Notes: generated by a model from the letters alone, not told the origin. Positions 50,595-59,680 are shown, counted from the first letter of the stretch. The stretch: DNA of 64,000 nt from Streptomyces tirandamycinicus (GCF_003097515.1 NZ_CP029188.1:5810531-5874530), one strand, 5' to 3'. Program-made: numbers and translations.

Positions 50595-51885
50595 CACCCG
50601 CGCCACTGCCGAACCCACTGAACCCGCTGAGACCACCGAACCCACTGAGACCACCGGGATCACCGAACCCGCCGAACCCGCGGGCACCGTGACGGCTCCC
50701 ACCGCCGCCCCTCACTCCCCGTCCGCCCCCGGCCGGCGGTCCGGCAAGGTCTCCCCGCGCGGGCGGCGTGCGGCGACCCTCGCCGCAGGCGTGCTGGTCC
50801 TCCTGGCCCTGCCCTTCTACGTCAGTTCCTTCTGGCTCCAGACGGGCCTGTTCGCCATGGCCGCCGTCATCGGCGCCATCGGGCTGAACCTGCTCTCCGG
50901 GACGACCGGACAACTCTCCCTCGGCCACGCCTTCTTCCTCGCCGTCGGCGCGTACGGCTATGTGTGGCTGGCGTCCGAGCCGTCCGGCACCGGCTACGGC
51001 AGCCGGTACGGCCTCGGGCTCCCGCCCGTGCTCGCCTTCGTGCTGGCCATCGTCCTCGCTGGTGCGGCTGGCGGCCTCTTCAGCCCCATCTCCGGCCGGC
51101 TGCGCGGCATGTACCTGGGTATCGCGACCCTCGCCCTGGTCTTCCTGGGCCACCACATGATGCTCAACGCCCCGCAGGTCACCGGCGGGTTCAACGGCCG
51201 CTCCGTACCGCCGCTGGACATCCTCGGCTTCTCCTTCACCGACACCTCACCCGACGGTCTCACCGTCATCGGCGTCCCCTTCGGCGGGCTGGAGCGCCTG
51301 TGGTACGTCGGCCTGGCCCTGGTCGCCGTGGCCTGGCTCGCCGCGCACAACCTCCTGCGCGGACGCCCCGGCCGCGCACTCGGCGCCGTACGCGACAGCG
51401 AGGTCGCCGCGGCCGTCATGGGAGTACATCTCACCCGCTACCGCGCCTCGGCGTTCATCATCTCCTCGATGTACGCGGGCGCCGCGGGTGCCCTGCTGGC
51501 CCTGGTGTTCAAGCGCGTCGTCCCCGACCACTTCGGGCTCCTGCTGTCCATCGACTACCTCGCGATGATCGTCATCGGCGGCCTCGGCTCGGTCGGCGGC
51601 GCGGCCTGCGGCGCGGTCTTCGTCGCCCTGATCCCGCACCTGCTCACCAAGTACGCCGACGACCTGCCCCTGCTCACCGCCCCCGGCACCACCGGATCGG
51701 GTGTGTCCCCGGGCGACGCGGCCCGCTACCTCTACGGCACCGCGATCGTCCTCGTCCTGATCTTCGCCCCCGGCGGCCTGGCCGGACTGGCCCGCAGACG
51801 GCCGCGCGGCAAGGGCGACGACTCCCCCCGCACCCGGCGTTTCCCTCTCCGCAACCGCACCACCCCGAAGGAGCACACTCCGTGA
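50587..51885 (+). CDS. LivM-type ABC permease
   Basis: A 432-aa permease. The first 55 residues are a Thr/Glu/Pro repeat (TEPAETTEPTETTGITEPAE). The core starts at about residue 60 and has GLNLLSGTTGQLSLGHAFFL, RDSEVAAAVMGVHLTRYRAS and IGGLGSVGGAACGAVFVALI. GTG 50587 lies inside the previous gene's end. It pairs with the LivH-type subunit. Confidence 0.92.
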   Translation: MSDTRATAEPTEPAETTEPTETTGITEPAEPAGTVTAPTAAPHSPSAPGRRSGKVSPRGRRAATLAAGVLVLLALPFYVSSFWLQTGLFAMAAVIGAIGLNLLSGTTGQLSLGHAFFLAVGAYGYVWLASEPSGTGYGSRYGLGLPPVLAFVLAIVLAGAAGGLFSPISGRLRGMYLGIATLALVFLGHHMMLNAPQVTGGFNGRSVPPLDILGFSFTDTSPDGLTVIGVPFGGLERLWYVGLALVAVAWLAAHNLLRGRPGRALGAVRDSEVAAAVMGVHLTRYRASAFIISSMYAGAAGALLALVFKRVVPDHFGLLLSIDYLAMIVIGGLGSVGGAACGAVFVALIPHLLTKYADDLPLLTAPGTTGSGVSPGDAARYLYGTAIVLVLIFAPGGLAGLARRRPRGKGDDSPRTRRFPLRNRTTPKEHTP

Positions 51886-53138
51886 GACACACCCGACTTG
51901 CCCCGGCCGCGGCCGTCGTCGCCGCCCTCGCCCTGAGCGCCACGGCCTGCAGCACCAAGAGCGGAACCGACGCGAACAGCGCCGGCGGCGACGGCGTCAA
52001 GACCGGCCCCGGAGTGACGGAGAAGACCATCACCCTGGGCGCGCTGACCGACCTCACCGGCCCGTACGCCTCGCTCGGCAAGAGCATCGTCAACGCCCAG
52101 CAGCTGTACGTCGACCAGCTCAACGCCTCCGGCGGCATCTGCGGCCGGACCGTCAAGATCACGGTCAAGGACCACGGATACGACGTGCAGAAGGCCGTGT
52201 CCGCGTTCACCGAGACCGAGCCGAACGTGGCCGCCGTCTCCCAGATGGTCGGCTCTCCCGTGGTGTCCTCGCTCCAACAGGAGCTGGAGTCGAAGCACCT
52301 GCTCACGTTCCCGATGGCGTGGGCCTCCACCCTGCTGGGCCGCGAGTACGTACAGGTGGTCGGCTCCACGTACGACATCGACATGATCAACGGCGTCGAC
52401 TTCGTGGTCCGCACGGCCAAGCTGAAGGCGGGCGACAAGATCGGCCACGTCTACTTCGAGGGCGAGTACGGCGAGAACGCACTCGCCGGCGCCACCTACG
52501 CGGCCAAGAACCGGAAGCTGACCATCGTCGGGCAGAAGATCAAGCCCACCGACCAGGACCTGACCGCCCAGGTCACCGCCCTCAAGCAGGCCGGTGTCAA
52601 GGCCATCCTGATCAGCGTCGGCCCGCGCCAGACGGCCGCCCTGGTCGGTACCGCGGCCGCCGCGGGCTTCGCCGTCCCGGTCCTCACCAGCTCGCCGGGC
52701 TTCGCCCCGCAGCTGCTGGCGACCCCGGTCGGCCCCGCCCTGGAGAAGATGCTCCAGGTGGTGAGCCCCGGCCCGGCGTTCGGCGCCGACAACCCGGCGA
52801 TGAAGAAGCTCGCCGACGACTACCGGGCGAAGTACCCGAAGGACCTGCTCGACACCGGTGTCGTCAGCGGCTGGAACGCGATCAGTGTCCTCGGCGAGGA
52901 CCTGAAGGCGGCCTGCCGGGCGAAGGACCTGACCCGAGAGGGCATAGCGGCGGCTCACCGCAAGCAGTCCAAGCTCACGGTGCTCGGCGTGTCGCTGAAC
53001 TTCTCCGACCGCGCCAAGCCGGCGACGTACCAGTCCTTCATCCACAAGCCGGCGAAGGCGGCCCCCGGCGGCCTGGCGAACGTCGAACCGGCCCACGAGG
53101 TGCCCGAGGCGAAGACCTACCCCCTGCCCAAGGGCTGA
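51882..53138 (+). CDS. ABC substrate-binding lipoprotein (Liv type)
   Basis: A 418-aa periplasmic binding protein of the Leu/Ile/Val class (Peripla_BP_6). The signal peptide ends LSATAC with lipidation at C23. The mature chain has KTITLGALTDLTGPYASLGK, LYVDQLNASGGICGRTVKIT and later GWNAISVLGEDLKAACR. The start GTG overlaps the LivM-type stop (GTGA). The ligand could be an amino acid, amide or aromatic acid; the pocket cannot be read with confidence. Confidence 0.9.
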   Translation: MRHTRLAPAAAVVAALALSATACSTKSGTDANSAGGDGVKTGPGVTEKTITLGALTDLTGPYASLGKSIVNAQQLYVDQLNASGGICGRTVKITVKDHGYDVQKAVSAFTETEPNVAAVSQMVGSPVVSSLQQELESKHLLTFPMAWASTLLGREYVQVVGSTYDIDMINGVDFVVRTAKLKAGDKIGHVYFEGEYGENALAGATYAAKNRKLTIVGQKIKPTDQDLTAQVTALKQAGVKAILISVGPRQTAALVGTAAAAGFAVPVLTSSPGFAPQLLATPVGPALEKMLQVVSPGPAFGADNPAMKKLADDYRAKYPKDLLDTGVVSGWNAISVLGEDLKAACRAKDLTREGIAAAHRKQSKLTVLGVSLNFSDRAKPATYQSFIHKPAKAAPGGLANVEPAHEVPEAKTYPLPKG

Positions 53139-53149
53139 GCCGCCCCGAC

Positions 53150-53186
53150 GGTCCGGATACCGACCGGCGGGGTCGGTATCCGGACC
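53150..53186 (+). terminator. terminator of Liv-type operon
   Basis: A perfect 16-bp stem (GGTCCGGATACCGACC at 53150-53165 with 53171-53186) and loop GGCGG, 11 bp after the stop codon. Confidence 0.92.
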
Positions 53187-53223
53187 GGGAAGAATGCCCA
53201 ACCGGTCCCTCGGCCTCCGCTTG

Positions 53224-53271
53224 CCGGAGGCCGGTAGGAGAGATCCCTCGCGTCACTTCTCCCGCAGAGAC
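53224..53271 (+). repeat. EAGR-type repeat, copy A
   Basis: About 48 bp starting CGGAGGCCGGTAGGAGAGAT are about 75-80% identical to 55160-55206. In the shared frame both copies encode EAGRxDxxxHFS. Copy A abuts the broken end of an IS256-type transposase fragment. Confidence 0.65.
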
Positions 53272-53409
53272 GTTGCAGAGGGCGTCGGCCTCCGCGGACA
53301 TCAGCGCGTCGGCGAACGTCTTGACCATCGCGCGCAGCAGATCGGGACTCGCCGCGGCGAGGTTGTTCTCGGCAAGGGTGTGCAGGGGCAGACTGTCTGG
53401 TGCGGTCAT
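53272..53409 (-). pseudogene. IS256-type transposase, N-terminal fragment
   Basis: The frame from ATG 53409 reads MTAPDSLPLHTLAENNLAAA, then SPDLLRAMVKTFADALMSAE and ADALCN. This is the standard N-terminus of Streptomyces IS256/mutator transposases. After ALCN the sequence stops matching and runs into the EAGR-type repeat. Only about 46 of 400 residues are left, so it is inactive. GGAGAT lies upstream as the original ribosome binding site. Confidence 0.8.
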
Positions 53410-53580
53410 CGTGCTGATCTCCTTCGAGGCTTCGACACTTCGAAGATCAGCCGGTGGCCGTTCGTCTATGCGGGCACCATCCCGATGCCGGAGCAAACCC
53501 CCGGATCAGGTCGAACCCGTACACCACTTCCCAGGACGCAACCGGGGGGTGTCCCAGTAGACGGCTGATCCAGTTTCTGT
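53410..53580 (-). mobile_element. IS256-type end remnant
   Basis: The sequence upstream of the transposase fragment leads to GGGTGTCCCAGTAGACGG (53550-53567), which looks like the outer end of an IS256-type element. The downstream end is missing here. This is inferred from distance and sequence style, without alignment to a named IS. Confidence 0.45.
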
Positions 53581-53876
53581 AGTGGGTCAGTTGGCAGCCG
53601 GGGTGAGCCGGCCGATGGTGGTGTCGCTCATCTGGCGTCTCCTTGAGCATCGGATCCGCCGATCATTGAACACTCCCGATCGCTGCTCTGGAACGTGCCG
53701 AGTCACAGCTCGCAGAGGCTCGGCGAGTCCTCGAAGACCGTCTGCCCGCGATGCCGTTGGAGAGTGAACCCGGCGGGTCGGTGTGAGTGTAGAGACCTTT
53801 GAGGAACGGTTTTCCGCTCCGCAACGGATCTGCTGGCACGGGGGTACCTGCCAGATGGAGTCTCGCCTGGGCGTGA
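53581..53876 (+). pseudogene. unidentified coding debris
   Basis: A short open frame ending at 53784 reads ALERAESQLAEARRVLEDRL then PAMPLESEPGGSV. It looks like the coiled-coil tail of a lost protein, since an in-frame stop lies just upstream near 53670. The rest of the gap shows nothing. Confidence 0.3.
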
Positions 53877-54554
53877 TCAGTCGATGTCGCGGTCATGGGA
53901 CTCTTCGAGCAGACGGGTCGCGAGGTCGTCGGCCCACTCCACGGCCCAGGCGCGCAGAGCGCTAATGGTGGTCTCGTCGAGGCCGTAGGCGGTGAAGGCC
54001 TCGTCGTCGGTCCACTCGGCGCCCGTCAGGTTCGCCTGGAGGTCCTCGCGCTCGAAACGGCCGCGGGCGTGTCGGCGACCGAACTCTTCGAGCTCGGCGT
54101 TACTCCAGCGGTGGGAGGCTGCGTACACGTCGATCAGGTCGCGTGGCGCTCCTCGGTCAGCCAGGGCGCGAACCTTGGTCCCGATCACGTCCTCCTCGGC
54201 AAGGACAGGCCCGTACGGGCTCTGGGTGACGGGCCGCCAGAAGATCTCTTTGAGGATGTCGACTTCGCACTCCTGCCCGGTGGCGGGGTCCGTCACGGTG
54301 AAGCGAGCGGACAGCGGGGCAGTCTCCAACGCCTGTACCTTCCAGCCCCGGGCTGTCAGGCCGCTGCAGAGCGCGGCTGCGATGTCGGCCATGGGTGCCG
54401 GGTTCTCAGTGGCGACGTCGAGGTCCTGGCTGGGGCGGTTCACGAGGCGGTGCGCCCGCACGGCGTACCCGCCGGTGAGGACCAGGGGATACGGCGAGCC
54501 GAGGGCGATCACATCCGCCAGGAGCCGCGTGTGCAGCTCCGGCATGTCCGTCAC
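53877..54554 (-). CDS. AbiEii/AbiGii-type nucleotidyltransferase
   Basis: A 225-aa nucleotidyltransferase-fold protein. Catalytic features are LVLTGGYAVRAH (GG at 28-29) and the DxD pair in RPSQDLDVA (D44, D46). A third carboxylate is in CEVDILKE, then comes a helical C-domain with DLIDVYAA. Proteins of this family are toxins in AbiE-like and MenT systems that modify tRNA or other acceptors. GTG 54554 overlaps the upstream gene stop (GTGA); ATG 54545 is an alternative. IS debris on one side suggests horizontal acquisition. Confidence 0.82.
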   Translation of the reverse strand: MTDMPELHTRLLADVIALGSPYPLVLTGGYAVRAHRLVNRPSQDLDVATENPAPMADIAAALCSGLTARGWKVQALETAPLSARFTVTDPATGQECEVDILKEIFWRPVTQSPYGPVLAEEDVIGTKVRALADRGAPRDLIDVYAASHRWSNAELEEFGRRHARGRFEREDLQANLTGAEWTDDEAFTAYGLDETTISALRAWAVEWADDLATRLLEESHDRDID

Positions 54555-54943
54555 GCGGCTGCCCGGGTGCGGGAGGCGAGCTCGGGGAAGGCGTCCTCCC
54601 ACACGGTGCGCACGGTGCGGCCGACGAGGGTGCGCAGTACGGGCCATAGCTCTAGGAGCAGATCCCGGTTGAGGTAGCGGGGCAGGTCGTCGTGCAGGCC
54701 CTCGTGCAGGACGGTGCGGTACAGGCCCATGCGCTGGCGAGGTTTGTCCAGGCCGTACGAGGTCATCCCGGACCAGGCCAGGTGCAGCGGCAGCTCCACG
54801 ACGCCGTGGGCCGGTCCGTGCAGCTCGTCAAGTGACTCCGGCAGACGGCGCCGGAACTTTTCCCGGTACAGCGCGAGGTCCTCGGCGTCTGCGCCCGAGA
54901 GTATCCTCGGCCCGGGTCCGGTGTGCTGTGGGTGGGAGGCCAT
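54551..54943 (-). CDS. partner of nucleotidyltransferase, possible antitoxin
   Basis: A 130-aa acidic/basic helical protein, MASHPQHTGPGPRILSGADA at the start, then FRRRLPESLDEL, HLAWSGMTSYGLDKPRQRMG and YLNRDLLLELWPVLRTLVG. It has no clear helix-turn-helix. It is translationally coupled to the nucleotidyltransferase gene, which is the classic toxin-antitoxin order. CATAAT six bases before ATG 54943 could be a -10 element, which would make the mRNA leaderless. Antitoxin activity is inferred from position only. Confidence 0.7.
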   Translation of the reverse strand: MASHPQHTGPGPRILSGADAEDLALYREKFRRRLPESLDELHGPAHGVVELPLHLAWSGMTSYGLDKPRQRMGLYRTVLHEGLHDDLPRYLNRDLLLELWPVLRTLVGRTVRTVWEDAFPELASRTRAAA

Positions 54944-55000
54944 GCCTCCATTATGGCGGGCGCATAGGGTCGCGGGCTGGTGGCTTCAACCAAGGAGTCA

Positions 55001-55072
55001 ATGTCACTGTCTGTGTCCGTTGCAGATGGGGGCAAGGGCGCTCGGCGGCAGGCTTTGCGGGGAACGGGATAG
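55001..55072 (+). other. 23-aa open frame with ribosome binding site
   Basis: ATG 55001 with AAGGAG just upstream reads MSLSVSVADGGKGARRQALR before TAG. It is divergent from the nucleotidyltransferase pair. It is too short to claim as a gene without conservation data. Confidence 0.25.
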
Positions 55073-55140
55073 GGATGGAGTCGCTGACGCAGGGACCGTG
55101 CCGTCGGCGGATTCTCCCCAGCGGCTTCAGGAGGATAAAA

Positions 55141-55218
55141 GTGCTGGTCAGAGGCGTAACGGAGGCAGGTAGAGGAGATCACCCGGATCACTTCTCCCCA
55201 GAGATTCCCCAGGGCTGA
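55141..55218 (+). other. 25-aa open frame holding EAGR-type repeat, copy B
   Basis: GTG 55141 follows a perfect AGGAGG seven bases upstream and reads MLVRGVTEAGRGDHPDHFSP before a TGA. The DNA of residues about 7-22 is the second copy of the repeat at 53224. It is either a short peptide gene or the scar of a mobile element. Confidence 0.35.
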
Positions 55219-55285
55219 TTTCACCCCGATCCGTGACCGGTGCGAGAGCAAAGGCCGCACAAGAGCTGAGCTCGGCAAGAGGGAC

Positions 55286-56446
55286 TCAGAGCCAGTCCCG
55301 GCGCTTGAAGATCACATACAGACTGGCGCAAACCACGCCCATGAGAGTGATCGCGAAGGGGTAGCCCAACCTCCAGTGCAGCTCCGGCATGTTCACGAAG
55401 TTCATGCCGTAGATCGTTCCCACCAGTGTGGGCGCGAAGAGGATGGCCGCCCACGCGGAGATCTTCTTGATCTCCTCGTTCTGCTCGAAGCCCGCCTCGG
55501 CCAGTGCCCGCATCTCCGCGTTCTGCTGCTGGGTCACCAGCGTCGCGTTCACCGTCAGGATGTCCGCAAGGGCCTGCCGGAAGCCGTCGACGCGTTCGCT
55601 GATGTGCGTGACGTGGTCGGCGACGTCGCGGAGGTACCGCTGGAGCTCCTCGTCCGTGCCGTACTTGGCGAAGCCCGCCATCAGACCGTGCAGCATGCCG
55701 ACCAGCGGCCGGGTCGCGCGCTGGAACTCGACCATCTCGCGGGAGAGTTCGTAGATGCGGCGGGACACCGCGGGATCGCCGCCGAAGACCTCCGTCTCGA
55801 TCTCGTCGATGTCGTTCTGCACACCGGCGACGACGGGCGCGTACCCGTCCACGACCGCGTCGAGGATGGCGTAGAGCACCGCCTCGGGACCGAGGGCGAG
55901 CAGTTCGGGATCGGTCTCCATGCGGCGGCGGACCGCCGACAGGTCCGGGGCCGCCCCGTGGCGGACCGTGATCACGAAGTCGCGGCCGACGAAGACGTGA
56001 AGTTCGCCGAAGTCGACCTCCTCCAGGGCGTCGAGGTAGCGGGCGGCGCGCAGGACGACGAAGAGGGTCTCCCCGTACCGCTCCAGCTTGGACCGCTGAT
56101 GCGCCTCCATGGCGTCCTCGACGGCCAGCTCGTGCAGGTCGAACTCCTCCGCCAAGGCGCGCAGTTCCGCCTCGGTCGGCCGGTGGAGACCGATCCAGGC
56201 CATGCCGGCCGGCTCCTCCCGGAGCAGGCGGAAGGTCTCCGCGAGCGACGACGGCGACGAGACCCGGCGGCCGTCGCGGTACAGCGCCGCCTCGACGATG
56301 CTGCGCTGGTCCTGCCCGTCGCGGGCCTGCTCGGGCGGGGCGGACGCCGGGGGCTCCGGAGACCGGGGCGGGGAAGCGGCGGGGGAGACGCGGCGGCGCC
56401 AGGAGTTCCTCTTCGAGGCCGGAGCGGAACGGCTTCGTCGGGGCAT
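55286..56446 (-). CDS. corA: CorA-family magnesium transporter
   Basis: A 386-aa channel subunit. An Arg/Pro-rich start is followed by the cytoplasmic domain (WIGLHRPTEAELRALAEEFD, ELAVEDAMEAHQRSKLERYG). Two C-terminal helices flank the selectivity motif YGMNFVNMPEL. The first helix is AAILFAPTLVGTIYGMNF. Length is normal. ATG 56446 has GGAGGTGA upstream. It conducts Mg2+, and often Co2+ or Ni2+. It stands as a single gene. Confidence 0.95.
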   Translation of the reverse strand: MPRRSRSAPASKRNSWRRRVSPAASPPRSPEPPASAPPEQARDGQDQRSIVEAALYRDGRRVSSPSSLAETFRLLREEPAGMAWIGLHRPTEAELRALAEEFDLHELAVEDAMEAHQRSKLERYGETLFVVLRAARYLDALEEVDFGELHVFVGRDFVITVRHGAAPDLSAVRRRMETDPELLALGPEAVLYAILDAVVDGYAPVVAGVQNDIDEIETEVFGGDPAVSRRIYELSREMVEFQRATRPLVGMLHGLMAGFAKYGTDEELQRYLRDVADHVTHISERVDGFRQALADILTVNATLVTQQQNAEMRALAEAGFEQNEEIKKISAWAAILFAPTLVGTIYGMNFVNMPELHWRLGYPFAITLMGVVCASLYVIFKRRDWL

Positions 56447-57049
56447 CCTGGGTCACCTCCCGTGCGAGCGAGGCGCACGCTGCGCCGCTGCGTGCACATC
56501 CCTGTACCCGCGTTCGCGCCGGATACATGCGTTCCTGATCGGCACGGGCAGGATATCCGGGCTCACCGGCGGCGGCATGGTGGGCAGGGAGGACGCCGGG
56601 GCGCGCCGGAGGCGGGTGTGTGCGGCCCCCCGGCTCGGGCAGGGGCGTCGTGGCGCCGTGCGGAGGGCCGCCCGGCCTGCGCATGGTCACGATGCGTCGT
56701 GCGCTCCGCACCCACGGTGCGCGGTCGTGGACGCCCGCGGTGCGACGGACCGGCCGTGCGCACCCGCGGCGCGCACCGGCGACTCGTCCTGCGGTCTTGG
56801 CGGGGCCGGCCGGGGCGGGGCGGGAACCGGCGCCGGTCGCGAAGCGCCCCGGCCGGCTCCCATCGCGTCCGCGGCGCCCGGGCCCGGGCGCCGCACGGCG
56901 GGCCGGAGGCCATGGCTCGGGTCCTCCCGACCGCACACCGCCCGGGAGGAGGGGGATGCACCCCCATGCGGGGGTACCAACACCCGAGTTGATTGCACGA
57001 TGCTCGTGAGCGGTCCCGAACATGCCGAACAGAGGAGCAGGGAAGAGCG
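56447..57049. other. 600-bp gap, inverted repeat near acyl-CoA synthetase
   Basis: No gene is supported. ACCCCC-ATGC-GGGGGT (56960-56975) is a perfect 6-bp-arm inverted repeat about 75 bp before the acyl-CoA synthetase start. It could be an operator. It is CsoR-like in composition but lacks the TACCC/GGGTA pair. Confidence 0.4.
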
Positions 57050-58591
57050 ATGCGCGTTCCGATGACGATTGCCGACTTCCTGGACCGGGCGAGGCTGGGC
57101 TTCGCCACCAGTCCCGGCGTGATCGACGAGCCCAGCCAGCCCGCGCCGCCGGTACCGGTGTCGACGTACGGCCGATTGGGGGAGCGGGTGCGGGCGTGGC
57201 AGGCCGGCCTGGACGCGCTGGGGGTGGGGGAACGCGAGCGGGTGGCCGTGGTCAGCCACAACTCGGCCCGTCTGCTGGAGTTGCTGTTCGCGGTGCCGAT
57301 GAGCGGCCGGATCTGCGTGCCCGTCAACTTCCGTCTGAAGGCGGAGGAGATCGAGTACGTGGTACGGCAGAGCGGGGCCTCGGTGCTGCTGGTCGATCCC
57401 GAGGTCCGGGAAACGGTGCGGCACATCAAGACGGACCACCGCTTCGTGCTGGGGGAGCAGACGGAGAGCGAACTGATGCGGTTCGGCGTTGAGCCGCGCC
57501 CCTGGGCGAATCCCGACGAGGATGCCACCGCGACGATCAACTACACCTCGGGAACGACGGCCCGCCCCAAGGGAGTCCGGCTCACGCACCGCAACATCTG
57601 GGTGAACGGCCTGACCTTCGGCCTGCATACGCGGGCGTGGGAGAGGGACGTGTACCTGCACACGCTGCCGATGTTCCATTGCAACGGCTGGGGCATGCCG
57701 TTCGTGATGGCCGGCCTGGGGGTGAAGCAGGTGGTGCTGCGCAAGGTCGACGGGGCGGAGATCCTGCGGCGGGTGGACGAGCACGGGGTGACGCTGATGT
57801 GCGGGGCCCCGGCGGTGTGGAACGCGGTGCTCGACGCGGCGACGGGCTGGCAGGGCGAGATCCCCGGGCGGGATCGCGTCCGGATCGTGTGTGCGGGGGC
57901 GCCCCCGCCCAGCCGGATGATCCAGCGGGTGGAGGAGGAACTGGGCTGGGAGTTCACGCAGATCTACGGTCTGACGGAGACGTCACCGGTGCTGACGTTC
58001 AACCGCGCGCGGGCCGAGGACGCGGAGCTCCCGGCCGAGGAGCGGGCGCGCAGGCTGTCGCGGGCGGGGCTGCCCGCGCTGGGTGTGAAGCTGCGGGTCG
58101 CGGACTCGGGCGAGGTGCTGGCCCGGTCGAACGTGGTCCTCGACGGCTACTGGGAGAAGCCGGAGGAGACGGCGGCGGTCCTGGAGGACGGCTGGTTCCA
58201 CACCGGGGACGGCGGCTCGATCGATGAGGCGGACGGGCATCTGACGATCTCCGACCGGAAGAAGGACGTGATCATCACGGGTGGTGAGAACGTGTCGTCG
58301 ATCGAGGTGGAGGACACCCTCTTCAGCCATCCGGCGGTGGCGGAGGTCGCGGTCATCGGGGTGCCGGATGCGAAGTGGGGCGAGACGATCAAGGCATTGG
58401 TGGTGCCGGCCGAGGGGGCGGTGGTGAGCGAGGCGGAGATCATCGCGTACTGCAAGGAGCGGATGGCGGGGTACAAGGCGCCGACGAGTGTGGAGTTCCG
58501 GGACGCGATCCCGCGGACGGCGACGGGCAAGATCCAGAAGTTCAGGCTGAGGGAGCCGTACTGGGCCGGCATCGACCGGGGCGTCAACTGA
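57050..58591 (+). CDS. AMP-forming acyl-CoA synthetase
   Basis: A 513-aa ANL-superfamily ligase. ATP-binding motif A3 is INYTSGTTARPKGVRL, A5 is IYGLTETSPVL, A7 is WFHTGDGGSID, A8 is SDRKKDVIITGGENVSSIEV, and the A10 lysine is in PRTATGKIQKF. It activates a carboxylic acid as acyl-AMP and then acyl-CoA. The chain length it prefers cannot be read; the sequence resembles medium- or long-chain synthetases. ATG 57050 follows a GGAG-rich leader; ATG 57062 is possible. Confidence 0.93.
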   Translation: MRVPMTIADFLDRARLGFATSPGVIDEPSQPAPPVPVSTYGRLGERVRAWQAGLDALGVGERERVAVVSHNSARLLELLFAVPMSGRICVPVNFRLKAEEIEYVVRQSGASVLLVDPEVRETVRHIKTDHRFVLGEQTESELMRFGVEPRPWANPDEDATATINYTSGTTARPKGVRLTHRNIWVNGLTFGLHTRAWERDVYLHTLPMFHCNGWGMPFVMAGLGVKQVVLRKVDGAEILRRVDEHGVTLMCGAPAVWNAVLDAATGWQGEIPGRDRVRIVCAGAPPPSRMIQRVEEELGWEFTQIYGLTETSPVLTFNRARAEDAELPAEERARRLSRAGLPALGVKLRVADSGEVLARSNVVLDGYWEKPEETAAVLEDGWFHTGDGGSIDEADGHLTISDRKKDVIITGGENVSSIEVEDTLFSHPAVAEVAVIGVPDAKWGETIKALVVPAEGAVVSEAEIIAYCKERMAGYKAPTSVEFRDAIPRTATGKIQKFRLREPYWAGIDRGVN

Positions 58592-58923
58592 CCCTCCCGC
58601 GCGCGCCGAAGCCGCCGCACGGATCCGGCGTACGCCGCCCGCCTCGTCTGCCGCCCGGCGTCCCCGCCCGTCCCGCTTCTGCCGCCCGGCGTCCCCGCAC
58701 CTCGTGGGTCGCGAAGGCCGGAGGTGACGTCGGCGGATGAAGTCGTCGGCGGACGAGACGTGCGCGGAGAAGATGTCGGCGGATGAGACGTCGGCGAGGG
58801 AGCAGGCCCGGGAGCGTCGCCGAGGGCGGGACGGCGGCGCGGCCTCCGGTCTCGCGCTGCCCGGTTCGGCCGGGCCGCCTGAGAGCGGCTCTCATCCGTC
58901 CCGCCCTCCGCCCTTCACCCGCG
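58592..58923. repeat. gap with two repeat families
   Basis: TCTGCCGCCCGGCGTCCCCG occurs twice (near 58647 and 58677). Then GTCGGCGGATGAGAC-type units recur three to four times between 58728 and 58798. No gene is seen. Confidence 0.65.
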
Positions 58924-59430
58924 TCAGAGGGGGCGGCGCATGCAGGTGCGGGGCCAGCGGTCGATGCCGTGGGCGGCCTCCGCTTTCAGGATGCTTCGCA
59001 GTCCCTCGGTGAGTTCGTGCTCGCCGAGGGCGTGGAAGCCGAGTCGGGCGTAGTACGGCGCGTTCCACGGCACTTCGGTGAACGTGGTCAGCGTGAGCGC
59101 GCTCAGCCCTCCGGCCGCGGCCACCGTGGCCAGATGGCCGATCAGGTCCCGGCCGAGACCGCGCCGTGCGAAGTCCGGATGGACGGACAGCTGCTCGATG
59201 TGCGCGGCGCCGTCCACGGGCTCGGTGAGCAGATACGCCACGAGCCGGCCGTCCGCGGTCTCCGTCACCCACAGCCCGCCGGACCTCCGGTACCGCTCCA
59301 GTTCCTCGAGCGGCGGGGGCTCGTCGTCCGCGATCGCGGCCATGCCGAGGGAGCGGAAGGGCTCACCGGCGGCTCGCTCGATGTCCTGGAGGAGCGGTAG
59401 CTCGAAGGGTTCGGCCGACCGTATGCGCAT
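58924..59430 (-). CDS. GNAT acetyltransferase
   Basis: A 168-aa GCN5-related N-acetyltransferase. Motif A/B regions are HIEQLSVHPDFARRGLGRDL (acetyl-CoA loop RRGLGR) and the C-terminal YYARLGFHALGEHELTEG. ATG 59430 begins MRIRSAEPFELPLLQDIERA, the usual family start. The acceptor is unknown; such stand-alone enzymes often acetylate small amines or drugs. Confidence 0.92.
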   Translation of the reverse strand: MRIRSAEPFELPLLQDIERAAGEPFRSLGMAAIADDEPPPLEELERYRRSGGLWVTETADGRLVAYLLTEPVDGAAHIEQLSVHPDFARRGLGRDLIGHLATVAAAGGLSALTLTTFTEVPWNAPYYARLGFHALGEHELTEGLRSILKAEAAHGIDRWPRTCMRRPL

Positions 59431-59680
59431 ACGGGCGAGTATGGCGCACCGCCCGGCCGGACGGCCGCCTTCCTCTGTGATCCGGAGGCGGCTCCATGCG
59501 GTTCGGCGGCCAGGGGGTGGCTCCGGGCGGTTCCTCGGCCAGGGGTGGCTCCGTGCGGTTCCGCGGGCCAGGAGGACCCGCCGCTTCCACGGCCGGAGGC
59601 GGCCCCGTCGGTTCCAGATCGCTCGGTGCGGTTCCCCACCGGGTCCGGTCCCCGGCGTCACCGGGTGGTGTCCAGCCGGG
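59431..59680. repeat. CGGTTC-type repeats in intergenic gap
   Basis: Three copies of about 30 bp built on GCGGTTC..CGG(G)CCAGG(G)GGTGGCTCC lie at 59497-59580. Looser copies extend to 59640. The gap contains no gene. Confidence 0.7.

Noticed and set aside
56960..56975. CsoR box before the acyl-CoA synthetase
   Set aside because: Composition is similar (C5/G5 arms) but the left arm is GCACCCCC rather than TACCC, and no copper gene is adjacent.
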